Shown here: piece after piece, positions 9,369 through 17,690 of the stretch
How positions within the stretch are numbered: the first letter of the stretch is position 1
Layout: every line of letters starts with the position of its first letter
Assembly (NCBI RefSeq): GCF_003100395.1
Contig: NZ_CP029210.1
Span: 2,604,001 to 2,668,000 of the forward strand
Reading direction: 5' to 3'
DNA: 64,000 nt
DNA from: Aquabacterium olei
GTDB lineage: Bacteria > Pseudomonadota > Gammaproteobacteria > Burkholderiales > Burkholderiaceae_C
Notes under the pieces: model-generated
What the model was told of the DNA's origin: nothing
Database searches by the model: none
What the model saw: the letters and a program-made list of their open reading frames with translations, nothing else
Made by a program: the position numbers and the translations under genes

Positions 9369-9785
9369 ATGTCTTCCTCTGCCTCCGGCATCCTGCTGTT
9401 CGCCCACGGCGCCCGCGACCCGAACTGGGCACGCCCCTTCGAGGCCGCCGCGGAAGCCTTGCGCCAGCGCGCCCTTGCCGCAGGCGATGCGGCCCTGGCC
9501 GCGCACATTCGCCTGGCCTTTCTCGAATTCATGTCGCCCGACCTGCCGGCCGCCGGCCGTGAACTGGCCGAGGCGGGGTGCACCGCGGTGACGGTGGTGC
9601 CGCTGTTTCTGGGCGCTGGCGGGCATGTGCGCAAGGACCTGCCCCGCCTGATGACCGAGCTGTCCGAAGCCCACCCGGATGTGACATGGACGCTGAGCGC
9701 GGCCGTGGGCGAGACTGCCCTGCTGATCCAGGCGCTGGCCGACTCGGCCTGGCAGCTCGCGCACCCCGCGCAGCCTGTCGCTTGA
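9369..9785 (+). CDS. cbiX: Sirohydrochlorin chelatase of the short CbiX type
   Basis: A 138-residue CbiX-family chelatase, which inserts metal (Co or Fe) into sirohydrochlorin. The active-site pattern is visible: LLFAHGARDPNWARPFE near the N-terminus and VVPLFLGAGGHVRKDLP about residue 75-90, each with a metal-binding His. The length matches the small single-domain form. It follows lptG by 11 bases and precedes the CysB-type regulator by 30. That context points to siroheme (for sulfite reductase) rather than cobalamin, but the metal cannot be decided from sequence. Confidence 0.88.
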   Translation: MSSSASGILLFAHGARDPNWARPFEAAAEALRQRALAAGDAALAAHIRLAFLEFMSPDLPAAGRELAEAGCTAVTVVPLFLGAGGHVRKDLPRLMTELSEAHPDVTWTLSAAVGETALLIQALADSAWQLAHPAQPVA

Positions 9786-9815
9786 GGGCGCCAGCACGGC
9801 AGTCCAACAGACACC

Positions 9816-10790
9816 ATGAACCTGCACCAGTTCCGCTTCGTCTGGGAAGCCGCACGGCGTAACCTGAACCTCACCGAAACCGCCAAGGCCTTGCACACTT
9901 CGCAGCCCGGCATCTCCAAAGCCATTCTGGAGCTGGAGGAAGAACTGGGCGTCGACATCTTCGTGCGCCACGGCAAGCGCCTGCGCCGGGTCACGGAGCC
10001 TGGCCAGCAGGTGCTGAAGTCCATCGACATCATCCTGCGCGAGGTGGCGAACCTCAAACGCATCGGCGAGGAGTACGCCATGCAGGATGCCGGCACGCTC
10101 TCGATTGCGACCACGCACACCCAGGCGCGTTACGTGCTGCCCGAGCCCGTGGCCGCCCTGCGCCGCAAATACCCCAAGGTGGCCGTGAGCCTGCACCAGG
10201 GCACGCCCGAACAGGTGGCGCGCATGGTGCTGGACGAAGTTGCCGACGTGGGCCTGGCCACCGAGTCGCTCAGCGACTTCCCGGAGCTCGTCACCCTGCC
10301 CTGCTACGAATGGCAGCACGTGGTGGTGATGCAGGCCGGGCACCCACTGGCCCAGGTGCCGCGCCTGACGCTCGAACAGCTGGCCGCCGAGCCGCTGATT
10401 TCGTATCACCCCTCCTTCACCGGCCGCAAGCGCATCGACCAGGCCTTCGCGCAGCGCGGGCTCACGCCGAACGTGGTGATGGAGGCGATCGACTCCGACG
10501 TGATCAAGACCTACGCCCGTCTTGGCATGGGCATCGGGCTGGTGGCCGAGATGGCGGTGAAGGACGACCCGCTGATGAACACGCCGGGCAGCGAGCTGGT
10601 GGCGCGCCCCGTCGGCCACCTCTTCGGCCCCAACCTGGCGCGGCTCGCCTTCAAGCGGGGCGCCTACATGCGCCAGTTCGTGCTGAACTTTGCCGAACTG
10701 GTGTCCGACCGGCTGACCCGTCAGCTGATCCTGCAGGCCATGCAGACGCCGGCCGGCGCACCACGCGAAGGCAGCGACGCCGGCATGTGA
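9816..10790 (+). CDS. cysB: LysR-family regulator of CysB/Cbl type
   Basis: A 324-residue LysR protein whose N-terminus MNLHQFRFVWEAARRNLNLTE and helix-turn-helix ALHTSQPGISKAILELEEELG are the CysB/Cbl signature. The effector domain contains TTHTQARYVLP and YHPSFTGRKRID, matching the sulfate/O-acetylserine-type binding pocket of CysB. It should control sulfate assimilation genes. The chelatase immediately upstream, which supplies siroheme for sulfite reductase, supports this. Distinguishing CysB from Cbl is not possible here. Confidence 0.92.
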   Translation: MNLHQFRFVWEAARRNLNLTETAKALHTSQPGISKAILELEEELGVDIFVRHGKRLRRVTEPGQQVLKSIDIILREVANLKRIGEEYAMQDAGTLSIATTHTQARYVLPEPVAALRRKYPKVAVSLHQGTPEQVARMVLDEVADVGLATESLSDFPELVTLPCYEWQHVVVMQAGHPLAQVPRLTLEQLAAEPLISYHPSFTGRKRIDQAFAQRGLTPNVVMEAIDSDVIKTYARLGMGIGLVAEMAVKDDPLMNTPGSELVARPVGHLFGPNLARLAFKRGAYMRQFVLNFAELVSDRLTRQLILQAMQTPAGAPREGSDAGM

Positions 10791-10817
10791 CCGAGAGGCC
10801 GCCGCGGCGGCGCCTGA

Positions 10818-12926
10818 TCACACTTTGCCGATGTGCTGCGGCGTGTCGCTGTCGTCCACGTGGAACGGCAGCGGGTCGAGCGTGCGGGGCGCACCCGGCA
10901 GAGGGTCGGTGACGCGCACCTCGGATGCCGCCGGGTCGGGATCCGGCGAGGCCAGGTCTTCCAGATGCAGGTCGAGGCTGATGCTGGGACGGGCACCCGG
11001 CTGCGCCTTGATGGGCCGGGTGGCCATCAACGGGGCCACTTCATCGGATTCACCGGGCACGGTCAGCTGCGATGCGGGCTGCGCACCGCCCATCTCGGGC
11101 AGCAACAGGTCCACGGCCTGGCGATCCCGCGATTCACGCTCGGACAGATCGCGCGCCACGGCGTACAGGAACAGCAGTTCGCGGTAGGCCGGCAGGTCGA
11201 AGGTCTCGGCGTCGTGATCCGGCCGGGTCAGCGATTTCTCGAGCACGTCCATGGCCCGCGCCGGTGTGGACCACAGACCCTGCAGGCGCTCGATCACCCC
11301 AGGGTAATCGGCCAGGCTGTGACCCTGTTGCAGGTCGGCTTCCCAGGCGGGCGCATAGCCATTGAACCGGGCGTTGAAATCGGCCTGCACGCGCTCGTAA
11401 TCGGCACGCTGGCCCAGGCGCTGGTAGATCTCGAGCAGCTTGAGGTAAGGCAGCGGGCTGCCCCCGGTGGTGCTCTGGACGTGCCCTTCGAGGAGGTCGA
11501 TGGCCGCATCGTCCTGACCCAGCACCACGAAGAACTCGGCCTGCTGTTCCAGGTCGATCAGTTCTTCGACGGACACCTCGCGCAGGGCCTCGCGCTGCAC
11601 CGGTGAGGCCATCGACGCGACAGCCGGGGCAGGCGGTGGCTCCAGCGTGACGCTCGGCGCGGGCGCCTGGAACACCGGAGCGGGCGTGAACGGAGCCGGT
11701 GCAGGCACGCTCCAGTCAGGTTGGACCGAGGGTGCCGGGTGCGCAAGCTCGCCCTGGAAGGTGTCGACTTCAGGCGCGTGGACACCCTCGGGACGGCGCA
11801 CGAAGTCGACCGAGGTGCGGCTCAGGTCGTCGTCCACACCGGTGTCGCGCGGTTCGCTGTTCGCGGCAGACGCCATCCAGTCGGACGACGCGGCTGCGCG
11901 ATGGGCACGCCACAGCCGCCACCCCAGCCACAGCACCAACGGCAGCAGGACCAGCACGAGCGCCCCGAGGACAGCGACCCACCAAGCGGGGGTCGCCTCG
12001 CTCACGGGGGCGGGGCGGGCCAGCGCAGCCTTGGCCTTGTCGCTTTCGGCCTGCAGGGCCACCAGCCGCTGCTCGAGTTCGGCCAGGCGCTGGCGGTCAC
12101 GGGCGAGTTGCTCGGGGGTGGCGTTCAACGCCTGCCACAGCGCGGCAGCGGCCGCCCGACGCTCCTTGGAGGCGGGCGAATCGTCGAGGGCAGCCGTGCC
12201 CAATGTGGCGGTGGGGCGCAGTTCAGGCAGGACCAGTGCATCCTGCTCGATCGGATCGAGCAGCAGTCGGCTGCCCGGATCGGCCTTCGCCGCCTTCGGA
12301 GCCTTTGCTGCTGCCCCCATCGAGGTGGACAGGCCGCCAGCACCGGGGGAGGCCATGCCCCCCGCCTCACTGGCGGGCGAAGCGGCCGCACGCGTCGCAG
12401 GCGCGCGAGCAGCCGTGCGGGCGGCGGTGCTCGATGCCGGGCGACGGGTGGACGGGGCAGCAGCGCCCCCCGCATCCGCAGGGGCAGGGTTGTCCGAGGG
12501 GGCGGTGGCAGTGAGCGGAGCGGTCTCGGCCGCCGCCAGCGAGGGCGGGTCGACGAAGAGCACGAACTTGCGGGTGACGCGTGCTTGACAGCCTGCAATC
12601 AGATAGACCGTCACCACCGGCTCGTTCAGCGCGCCTTGCGTCTGCAGGCGCAAGGTGGCCTCGGAGGCCCCGACTGCGCGTTCCACTGCAAGGGACACCG
12701 CGCCGCGAGGCAGTTTGTCTTCGCCAACGTAGACGTCGCTGGCAAGGCAATCCTGGGCAAGGTCTTCGCCGGCTTCAAGGCGGATGGGAACCTGCATCTG
12801 CAGGCGTTCGCCGAGGATGGCGCGGCTGACGGGGCGACCGAAGCCCAAGCCGTGAGACGCAACCGGCACGAAACCCAGTGCCACTCCAGCGAGAACCGCG
12901 GCCGACACCTTGTTGCAATGAATCAT
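10818..12926 (-). CDS. FimV-like pilus/polarity protein, without a visible LysM domain
   Basis: A 702-residue protein laid out like FimV/TspA. It has a signal peptide (MIHCNKVSAAVLAGVALGFVP...), a FimV-type periplasmic N-terminal domain starting GLGFGRPVSRAILGERLQMQVPIRLE, and an Ala/Pro-rich stretch. A coiled coil (~277-303, RLAELEQRLVALQAESDKAK) and a single membrane segment (~314-336, WWVAVLGALVLVLLPLVLW) follow. The long acidic cytoplasmic part has a TPR-like region (~455-530, SVEELIDLEQQAEFFVVLGQ) and a short conserved-looking C-terminus. FimV acts in type IV pilus assembly and polar organisation. I see no LysM peptidoglycan-binding domain. Convergent with the cysB-like gene (27-base gap). 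Confidence 0.8.
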   Translation of the reverse strand: MIHCNKVSAAVLAGVALGFVPVASHGLGFGRPVSRAILGERLQMQVPIRLEAGEDLAQDCLASDVYVGEDKLPRGAVSLAVERAVGASEATLRLQTQGALNEPVVTVYLIAGCQARVTRKFVLFVDPPSLAAAETAPLTATAPSDNPAPADAGGAAAPSTRRPASSTAARTAARAPATRAAASPASEAGGMASPGAGGLSTSMGAAAKAPKAAKADPGSRLLLDPIEQDALVLPELRPTATLGTAALDDSPASKERRAAAAALWQALNATPEQLARDRQRLAELEQRLVALQAESDKAKAALARPAPVSEATPAWWVAVLGALVLVLLPLVLWLGWRLWRAHRAAASSDWMASAANSEPRDTGVDDDLSRTSVDFVRRPEGVHAPEVDTFQGELAHPAPSVQPDWSVPAPAPFTPAPVFQAPAPSVTLEPPPAPAVASMASPVQREALREVSVEELIDLEQQAEFFVVLGQDDAAIDLLEGHVQSTTGGSPLPYLKLLEIYQRLGQRADYERVQADFNARFNGYAPAWEADLQQGHSLADYPGVIERLQGLWSTPARAMDVLEKSLTRPDHDAETFDLPAYRELLFLYAVARDLSERESRDRQAVDLLLPEMGGAQPASQLTVPGESDEVAPLMATRPIKAQPGARPSISLDLHLEDLASPDPDPAASEVRVTDPLPGAPRTLDPLPFHVDDSDTPQHIGKV

Positions 12927-13041
12927 GAGGGTGTGCTTTGAGGCCAGTAAACCACTCTAGCATGAAGCGAAATGCATCCCGGGGGCGAGAATCGCGAGGG
13001 ATTCCCAGCAGTTTCCATGAATCAACACGGCAAACCAAGGC

Positions 13042-13812
13042 ATGACCACTGAACTGCAGACTTCGCGCCACGGCGCCACCCTCGTGCTGACCCTGCACGG
13101 ACCGGCCAACCGCAATGCGCTGTCACCCCAGGTGTACGCCGCGGGCATCGAAACACTCGGCATGGCGGAAGACAACCCCGACGTCGCAGCCGTGGTGCTG
13201 ACCGGCTCGGGTGGCCACTTCTGCAGTGGCGGCGACCTGGCGCGCCTGGGGCACAACCGCGACCACGATCTGCCCGCACAGGAAGCGGCCATCGGCGCCT
13301 TCCATCAATGGGTGGAGGGACTGCAGAGCTTCCCGAAACCGGTGATCGCGGCCATTGAGGGACGGGCTGCAGGCGGTGGCGTCTCCCTGGCGCTGGCGTG
13401 CGACCTGATCGTGGCGGCCGAGGACGCCCGGTTCACGATGGCCTACAGCCAGATCGGCCTGTCGCCCGACGGTGGCACCTCGTGGCAGCTTGCGCGCCGG
13501 GTGGGCCGCGGCCGGGCGCTGGCCTGGCTGTGGGACGGCGGCACGCACAGCGCGCAGGACTGGGCCGCGCTGGGGCTGGTCCAGCGGCTGGCTCCGTCGG
13601 GCACGGCGCTGTCGGCGGCGCTTGCGTGGGCAGACGAGCTGGCCACATTGCCGGCGGGTGCCGTGGCCAGCATCAAGGAACTGGTGAACGAGGCGGATTC
13701 GCGCCCCCTGCATGCCCATCTGCAACAGGAGCAGGCGCACTTTCTGCGCAACCTGACGCAGCCTGCGGCCGGCACGGCCATCGCGGCCTTTCTGCAGCGG
13801 CGCAAGGGCTGA
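13042..13812 (+). CDS. Enoyl-CoA hydratase/isomerase family protein, PaaG-like
   Basis: A 256-residue crotonase-fold protein. The CoA/oxyanion-hole elements are present ([30 protein letters not shown]), and C-terminal FLQRRKG is typical. The two hydratase glutamates are not: the GGGxE position is Ser (GGGVS), and the second falls in SQIGLSPDGG, where an Asp sits as in PaaG-type isomerases. An isomerase or other crotonase reaction is therefore more likely than enoyl hydration. No pathway neighbours are adjacent, so the substrate is unknown. The ATG at 13042 is the natural start. Confidence 0.85.
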   Translation: MTTELQTSRHGATLVLTLHGPANRNALSPQVYAAGIETLGMAEDNPDVAAVVLTGSGGHFCSGGDLARLGHNRDHDLPAQEAAIGAFHQWVEGLQSFPKPVIAAIEGRAAGGGVSLALACDLIVAAEDARFTMAYSQIGLSPDGGTSWQLARRVGRGRALAWLWDGGTHSAQDWAALGLVQRLAPSGTALSAALAWADELATLPAGAVASIKELVNEADSRPLHAHLQQEQAHFLRNLTQPAAGTAIAAFLQRRKG

Positions 13813-13839
13813 TCCGGCGCCAGCCGAACTGTCTGCGCC

Positions 13840-14499
13840 TCAGCCCCGGGCGATGGCGCGGCAGCGGGCTGCGGCCCGGTCAAACAGCCCACCGACGAAG
13901 TGCAGCTGCGCTGCCTCAAGGTTCTGCCCGCTCATGCGGACGGTGAGGATGCCGCGGTTGAGCGTCAGCACCAGCAGCAGCGCGTCGGTCCACCAGGAGG
14001 TGGCGGCCGCATCGAGCTGGGACAGCATGTCTTCATCGAGCCATGCGCGCGCCACCTCTTCGGCGTTGCAGAACAGCGCAAACCGGCGGGCCAGCACGGG
14101 CGAGGCCGCCATCGAGATGCGCGGGTGCATGGCCAACCAGCGCATTTCCTCGGGCAGCGTGTGATCGACCTGGGTCTGCATCGCGTTGGTGTAGCGACTG
14201 AAGACATCGGTCTCGAGGGTCTGCGTGAGGACCTTGCTGAGCAGCAGCATCTGCACGTCGTGCGGCAGACCGGTGTCACTGCGAAAGCGCAGCTCCTGAC
14301 CGGCAATGTAGGGCCGCTGGGACGCGCCCCACTCGACGCGCCAGCCGGCCTGGGTGCTGACGACAAAGCCCCCTGCCCCACGGCTGTCCTTGACGCGCTT
14401 GAGCTGATGCCCTTCGGCCTTGGCCCAGGTGGCCAGCACGTCGCCATCGGCGCCTGCGCCGCCCCGGGTACCCAGGAGTCGCTTGATCGCGGCAAACAT
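13840..14499 (-). CDS. Hypothetical protein
   Basis: A 219-residue protein I do not recognise. It has no signal peptide and no convincing membrane helix. The N-terminus is basic (MFAAIKRLLGTRGG). A mid-section (WRVEWGASQRPYIAGQELRFR) looks like beta structure, and the C-terminal half is mostly helical with WWTDALLLVLTLNRGILTVRM. Composition and codon use resemble the neighbours. It stands alone between the crotonase (convergent, 27-base gap) and tRNA-Arg. No function is assigned. Confidence 0.7.
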   Translation of the reverse strand: MFAAIKRLLGTRGGAGADGDVLATWAKAEGHQLKRVKDSRGAGGFVVSTQAGWRVEWGASQRPYIAGQELRFRSDTGLPHDVQMLLLSKVLTQTLETDVFSRYTNAMQTQVDHTLPEEMRWLAMHPRISMAASPVLARRFALFCNAEEVARAWLDEDMLSQLDAAATSWWTDALLLVLTLNRGILTVRMSGQNLEAAQLHFVGGLFDRAAARCRAIARG

Positions 14500-14575
14500 G
14501 GCTGACGACAGTCCCTTGTTCGTGGAACGGCTCGCCGTACGGGCCGGGCCCGCGGCTGACCGCCGGTTGACGGGT

Positions 14576-14652
14576 TGGCCTGTCCGGAGGGACTCGAACC
14601 CCCGACCTGCTGCTTAGAAGGCAGCTGCTCTATCCAGTTGAGCTACGGACAG
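14576..14652 (-). tRNA. tRNA-Arg (anticodon TCT)
   Basis: A 77-base tRNA. Acceptor CTGTCCG pairs perfectly with CGGACAG, followed by discriminator G and encoded CCA. TAGCTC D-arm, anticodon loop CTTCTAA (anticodon TCT) and T-loop GGTTCGAGTCC are seen. It reads the AGA/AGG arginine codons, which are rare in this GC-rich genome. Confidence 0.97.
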
Positions 14653-14802
14653 CCAGCGCATGCACGTGGCATGTGAGCGTGCAGTTTACGCGATGGCCCC
14701 GCCCGCCATGGCGGCAGACACCGGCCGGCGTGGTCACCCGCCCACGGTGCGAGCGGGTAACGCGGGAAAATGGTCTGCATCGCATCCAACCGGAGTCAAT
14801 TC

Positions 14803-15009
14803 ATGAGCACCCAGACCCACCAGATCACTGTCAGCGGCATGAGCTGCGGCCACTGCGTCAAGGCCGTGACCCAGGCTGTGCAGACGCTGGACCCGGGCGC
14901 GCGTGTCCAGGTCGACCTGCCATCCGGGCAGGTGACGGTGGAGACCGTGCTGGAGCGAGCGCAGGTGCTGGCCGCCATCACCGAAGAAGGGTACGAGCCG
15001 CAAGGCTGA
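14803..15009 (+). CDS. Heavy-metal-associated domain protein, copper-chaperone (CopZ) type
   Basis: A 68-residue single HMA domain with the metal-binding motif GMSCGHC (GMxCxxC) near residue 14, and the ferredoxin-like fold end ITEEGYEPQG. Such proteins carry Cu(I) to P-type ATPases. The ATG at 14803 has GGAGT about 7 bases upstream and gives the usual N-terminus. A longer frame from 14770 is unnecessary. No copper ATPase or regulator is adjacent, so its partner is elsewhere. Confidence 0.9.
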   Translation: MSTQTHQITVSGMSCGHCVKAVTQAVQTLDPGARVQVDLPSGQVTVETVLERAQVLAAITEEGYEPQG

Positions 15010-15026
15010 GCAGGGGTTACCCCAGG

Positions 15027-15052
15027 AGGCGTCGCGTGGTCAGACGCCTTTT
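15027..15052 (+). terminator. Probable terminator of the copper-chaperone-like gene
   Basis: Stem AGGCGTC / GACGCCT with a 9-base loop followed by TTT, 17 bases after the stop codon at 15009. The T run is short, so the strength is uncertain. Confidence 0.6.
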
Positions 15053-15152
15053 GCACACCCTGAATGGGTGAGGCGGGGGGCAAAACCCGAGCCGCTCCCG
15101 GCATCCAGGGGTTCCATGCCGGCCACCCATCTCGATACAGTTTGATACAGAA

Positions 15153-15176
15153 GGCGTAACCCGGATTCGTTACGCC
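15153..15176. promoter_or_regulatory. Inverted repeat upstream of the PEP-CTERM gene, possible operator
   Basis: A perfect 8-bp inverted repeat GGCGTAAC-N8-GTTACGCC, about 66 bases upstream of the PEP-CTERM start. It directly follows a short direct repeat (GATACAGTTTGATACAG, 15134-15150). There is no T run, so it is more like a protein-binding site than a terminator. No known regulator could be matched. Confidence 0.35.
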
Positions 15177-15242
15177 GAAGGTGAGCGCACCGGGCCCTCG
15201 ACGCGCACCCTCTGATCTGCTGTGGCCCCGAGGTAGATGACC

Positions 15243-15926
15243 ATGCCAAGCCCTGTGAAGACCCTGCTCCCCCTGCTCGCGATGCTGCTGGGTGCGCCCG
15301 CCATGGCCCAGCTCGCCGTGACGTCGGGGTTCGACAGCGGAGCGAGCACGGTGGGCCCGCAGGCGGCAGCCAGTCAGGCGTCCTTCCTGGGTACGACCGG
15401 CGGCCGCGTGATGCTCGATTTCGAAGGCGGCATGCCGGCCGGGCTGGCCATCCAGGGGGGCCGGGTGACGGACGATTCAGGCTGTCGGGCGGCACTCTGC
15501 GGCTTCAACACCACCGAGGCGGGCAGTCAGTTCCTGCTTGCGCCGGGCAAGAAAGGCACCATCACCTTCACGTTCGGTGAGGGGGTCAGCTACTTCGGCG
15601 CGTATTTCTCGGGCCTGCAGCTGGCCACCGGCACCCTCACCTTCCAGGATGGCGCGCGCCAGGAGATCAGCCTGCCCTACGGCGACATGTCGCTGGGGGG
15701 CATGGCCTTTGTGGGCTTCCACAACCCGGGCAAGCTCATCGACTCGGTCAGCTTCTACACCGGCAACGACATCATTGCCATCGACGACGTGGTGTACGGC
15801 CGCGGGCCCGTCGCCGCCGTGCCCGAAGCCGGCACGCTGGCCACGATGGGCCTGGGGCTCCTGGCGATCGCCGGCGTCAGGCGGGCACGCGCTGGGACCC
15901 GGGCGAGCGGGCACCGGCCGGCTTGA
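15243..15926 (+). CDS. PEP-CTERM sorting domain-containing exported protein
   Basis: A 227-residue exported protein. Signal peptide PVKTLLPLLAMLLGAPAMAQ, then a beta-rich body (MLDFEGGMPAGLAIQGGRV, GTITFTFGEGVSYFGAYFSG). The C-terminal tripartite signal consists of VPEAGTLATMGLG, a hydrophobic stretch and RRAR. The usual motif is VPEP; here it is VPEA. Exosortase would cut near this motif and transfer the protein to the outer surface or EPS. The start at 15243 is favoured over 15237 because GAGGT lies at proper spacing. After the Arg cluster an atypical tail of about a dozen residues (AGTRASGHRPA) is encoded over the antisense 3' end of the aer-like gene (50-base overlap). Confidence 0.85.
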   Translation: MPSPVKTLLPLLAMLLGAPAMAQLAVTSGFDSGASTVGPQAAASQASFLGTTGGRVMLDFEGGMPAGLAIQGGRVTDDSGCRAALCGFNTTEAGSQFLLAPGKKGTITFTFGEGVSYFGAYFSGLQLATGTLTFQDGARQEISLPYGDMSLGGMAFVGFHNPGKLIDSVSFYTGNDIIAIDDVVYGRGPVAAVPEAGTLATMGLGLLAIAGVRRARAGTRASGHRPA

Positions 15927-17496
15927 CCACCGGCGCATCCTTGGACACGCCGAGGCGGAAGACCTGCACCGCGCGCTCCAGCGTGCCGGCACGACGCTGC
16001 AACGACTGACACGCCGCCGCGGTCTGTTCCGCGAGCGCGGCATTCTGCTGGGCCGATGCATCGAAGCTGGCAACGGTGCCGTTGAGCGCCGCAATGCCCT
16101 GCGACTGCTCGGTCGTCGCCTGCTGGACGTGGGCCACCAGACCGCTGACCTGCTCCACGGCGTCCACCATGTCGCGGATCACCTGCTGGGTCACACGCAC
16201 GCGCTCGGCACCGTCGGTCACCTGGCTCACGGACGCATCGATCAATGAACGGATTTCTCGAGCGGCCTCGCTCGACCGGTGGGCCAGCGACCGCACCTCG
16301 GCGGCCACCACGCTGAAGCCCCGGCCTTGCTCGCCGGCACGGGCAGCCTCGACCGCGGCGTTCAGCGCCAGGATGTTGGTCTGGAAGGCGATGCCCTCGA
16401 TGACCTGGTTGATCTCGGCCACGCGCCGCGAAGAGGATTCGATGTGGCCCATGGTCTGGACGATCTCGCCCACCGCCTCGCCACCCCGTTTGGCCACCGT
16501 GCTAGCGCGCGTGCCGAGATCGGCGGCCTGACGGGCGGCATCGGCCGTGCCGCTGACGACACCGGTCATCTGTTCCATGGTGGAAGCGGTTTTCTGCACC
16601 TCTGCCGACTGCTGCTCGGTCCGGCCGGACAGGTCGTCGCTGCCCGAGGCGATTTCACGCGCGCCGTCTTTCATCGCGTTGACCTCGCTGCGCACGTCTT
16701 CGACGATGGCCTGCATGTTGAGGTTGATGAGCCAGAGTCGCCGCAACAACTGCCCCAATGGATGCCGACGCATGAAGCGCACGTTGCCATTGAGGTTGCA
16801 GCCGGCAATGTGGGCAGCCAGTTCGCCCGCGCGGTCGAGCGGCTGGGCGACGTAGCCGTGGAACCACCACGTGGCCAGCGCGGCCGGCACCAGTGCGGCA
16901 AGCCACTGCGCGAACCAGGGCAGGCCCAGCGTCGTTGCCAGGACGGGTAGCAGCGAGACCGCCAGGATGACCAGGCCCACGCGCTGGGTGAGCGTGAGAC
17001 GGTGCACGCGGTGGGGCCAGTCGCGCCAACCCACCAGGCGCATGGCGCCGGCATGGATGCGCACGGTGTGGTGCCCGGTGGCACGCTCGGCGGCCACCTG
17101 GGCGTACAGCGCCTCGGCCTTGGCCACCTGCTCCCGCGTCGGCTTGATCCGCACGGACATGTAACCCTTGGGCTTGCCATCCTCCATGACAGGGGTGACG
17201 TTGGCCAGCACCCAGTAGTGGTCTCCGCTCTTGCAGCGGTTCTTGACCACGCCGGTCCAGGGACGACCTCGGCCAATGGTGCTCCACATGTCCTTGAAGG
17301 CTTCCGGTGGCATGTCCGGGTGACGCACGACGTTGTGGGGCTGGCCCATCAACTCGTCGTAGCCGAAACCGCTGACCTCCAGGAATGCACCGTTGCAGTG
17401 CGTGATTCTTCCTTGCGGATCCGTGGTCGAAACCAGCTTGTACTCTGCCGGGAAATCGTGTTCGCGCCCGGTCACGGGCGGAAGATGTGTTGTCAT
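15877..17496 (-). CDS. aer: Aer-like aerotaxis receptor (PAS plus methyl-accepting signalling domain)
   Basis: A 539-residue PAS-type chemoreceptor. The N-terminal PAS domain (~20-125) contains LVSTTDPQGRITHCNGAFLE, YDELMGQPHNVVRHPDMP and KNRCKSGDHYWVLANVTPV, the FAD-binding PAS of Aer. Two close hydrophobic segments follow (~165-215). The kinase-control hairpin has its tip at EGIAFQTNILALNAAVEAA. Aer senses redox/oxygen through FAD and signals to CheA/CheW. The ATG at 17494-17496 follows GAGGGATGG and is preferred to in-frame codons to 17541. An Anr/FNR-type box lies about 150 bases upstream. Confidence 0.92.
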   Translation of the reverse strand: MTTHLPPVTGREHDFPAEYKLVSTTDPQGRITHCNGAFLEVSGFGYDELMGQPHNVVRHPDMPPEAFKDMWSTIGRGRPWTGVVKNRCKSGDHYWVLANVTPVMEDGKPKGYMSVRIKPTREQVAKAEALYAQVAAERATGHHTVRIHAGAMRLVGWRDWPHRVHRLTLTQRVGLVILAVSLLPVLATTLGLPWFAQWLAALVPAALATWWFHGYVAQPLDRAGELAAHIAGCNLNGNVRFMRRHPLGQLLRRLWLINLNMQAIVEDVRSEVNAMKDGAREIASGSDDLSGRTEQQSAEVQKTASTMEQMTGVVSGTADAARQAADLGTRASTVAKRGGEAVGEIVQTMGHIESSSRRVAEINQVIEGIAFQTNILALNAAVEAARAGEQGRGFSVVAAEVRSLAHRSSEAAREIRSLIDASVSQVTDGAERVRVTQQVIRDMVDAVEQVSGLVAHVQQATTEQSQGIAALNGTVASFDASAQQNAALAEQTAAACQSLQRRAGTLERAVQVFRLGVSKDAPVVKPAGARSPGSQRVPA

Positions 17497-17610
17497 GGTC
17501 CATCCCTCAGGACATGTCGCCGTTGTTCCCGGCGCGACCATGACGGGCGCCAGGAGCCTGCTTCAGTATCGGCGGCTGTCCTCGAAACCAAATGGTGCGC
17601 CCCGCGCACA

Positions 17611-17626
17611 TGCACGAATTCGTGCA
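17611..17626. promoter_or_regulatory. Perfect 16-bp palindrome in the aer promoter region
   Basis: TGCACGAATTCGTGCA is a perfect palindrome between the Anr/FNR box and the aer start. If the box activates at the usual -41.5 position, the palindrome would cover roughly -4 to -19, over the -10 region, where a repressor could act. No matching regulator is known to me. Confidence 0.35.
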
Positions 17627-17641
17627 CGGTTTCAGTGCAGT

Positions 17642-17655
17642 TTGATCTACGTCAA
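17642..17655 (-). promoter_or_regulatory. Anr/FNR-type box upstream of aer
   Basis: TTGATCTACGTCAA matches the Anr consensus TTGAT-N4-GTCAA exactly. On the minus strand it lies about 150 bases upstream of the aer start. The only other adjacent gene (17691-18110) points away from it, with its 3' end here. Oxygen-responsive control of an aerotaxis receptor is biologically sensible. Confidence 0.7.
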
Positions 17656-17690
17656 ACGATATCCGGAGGCCCCGGGCGGATGAGTGAATG

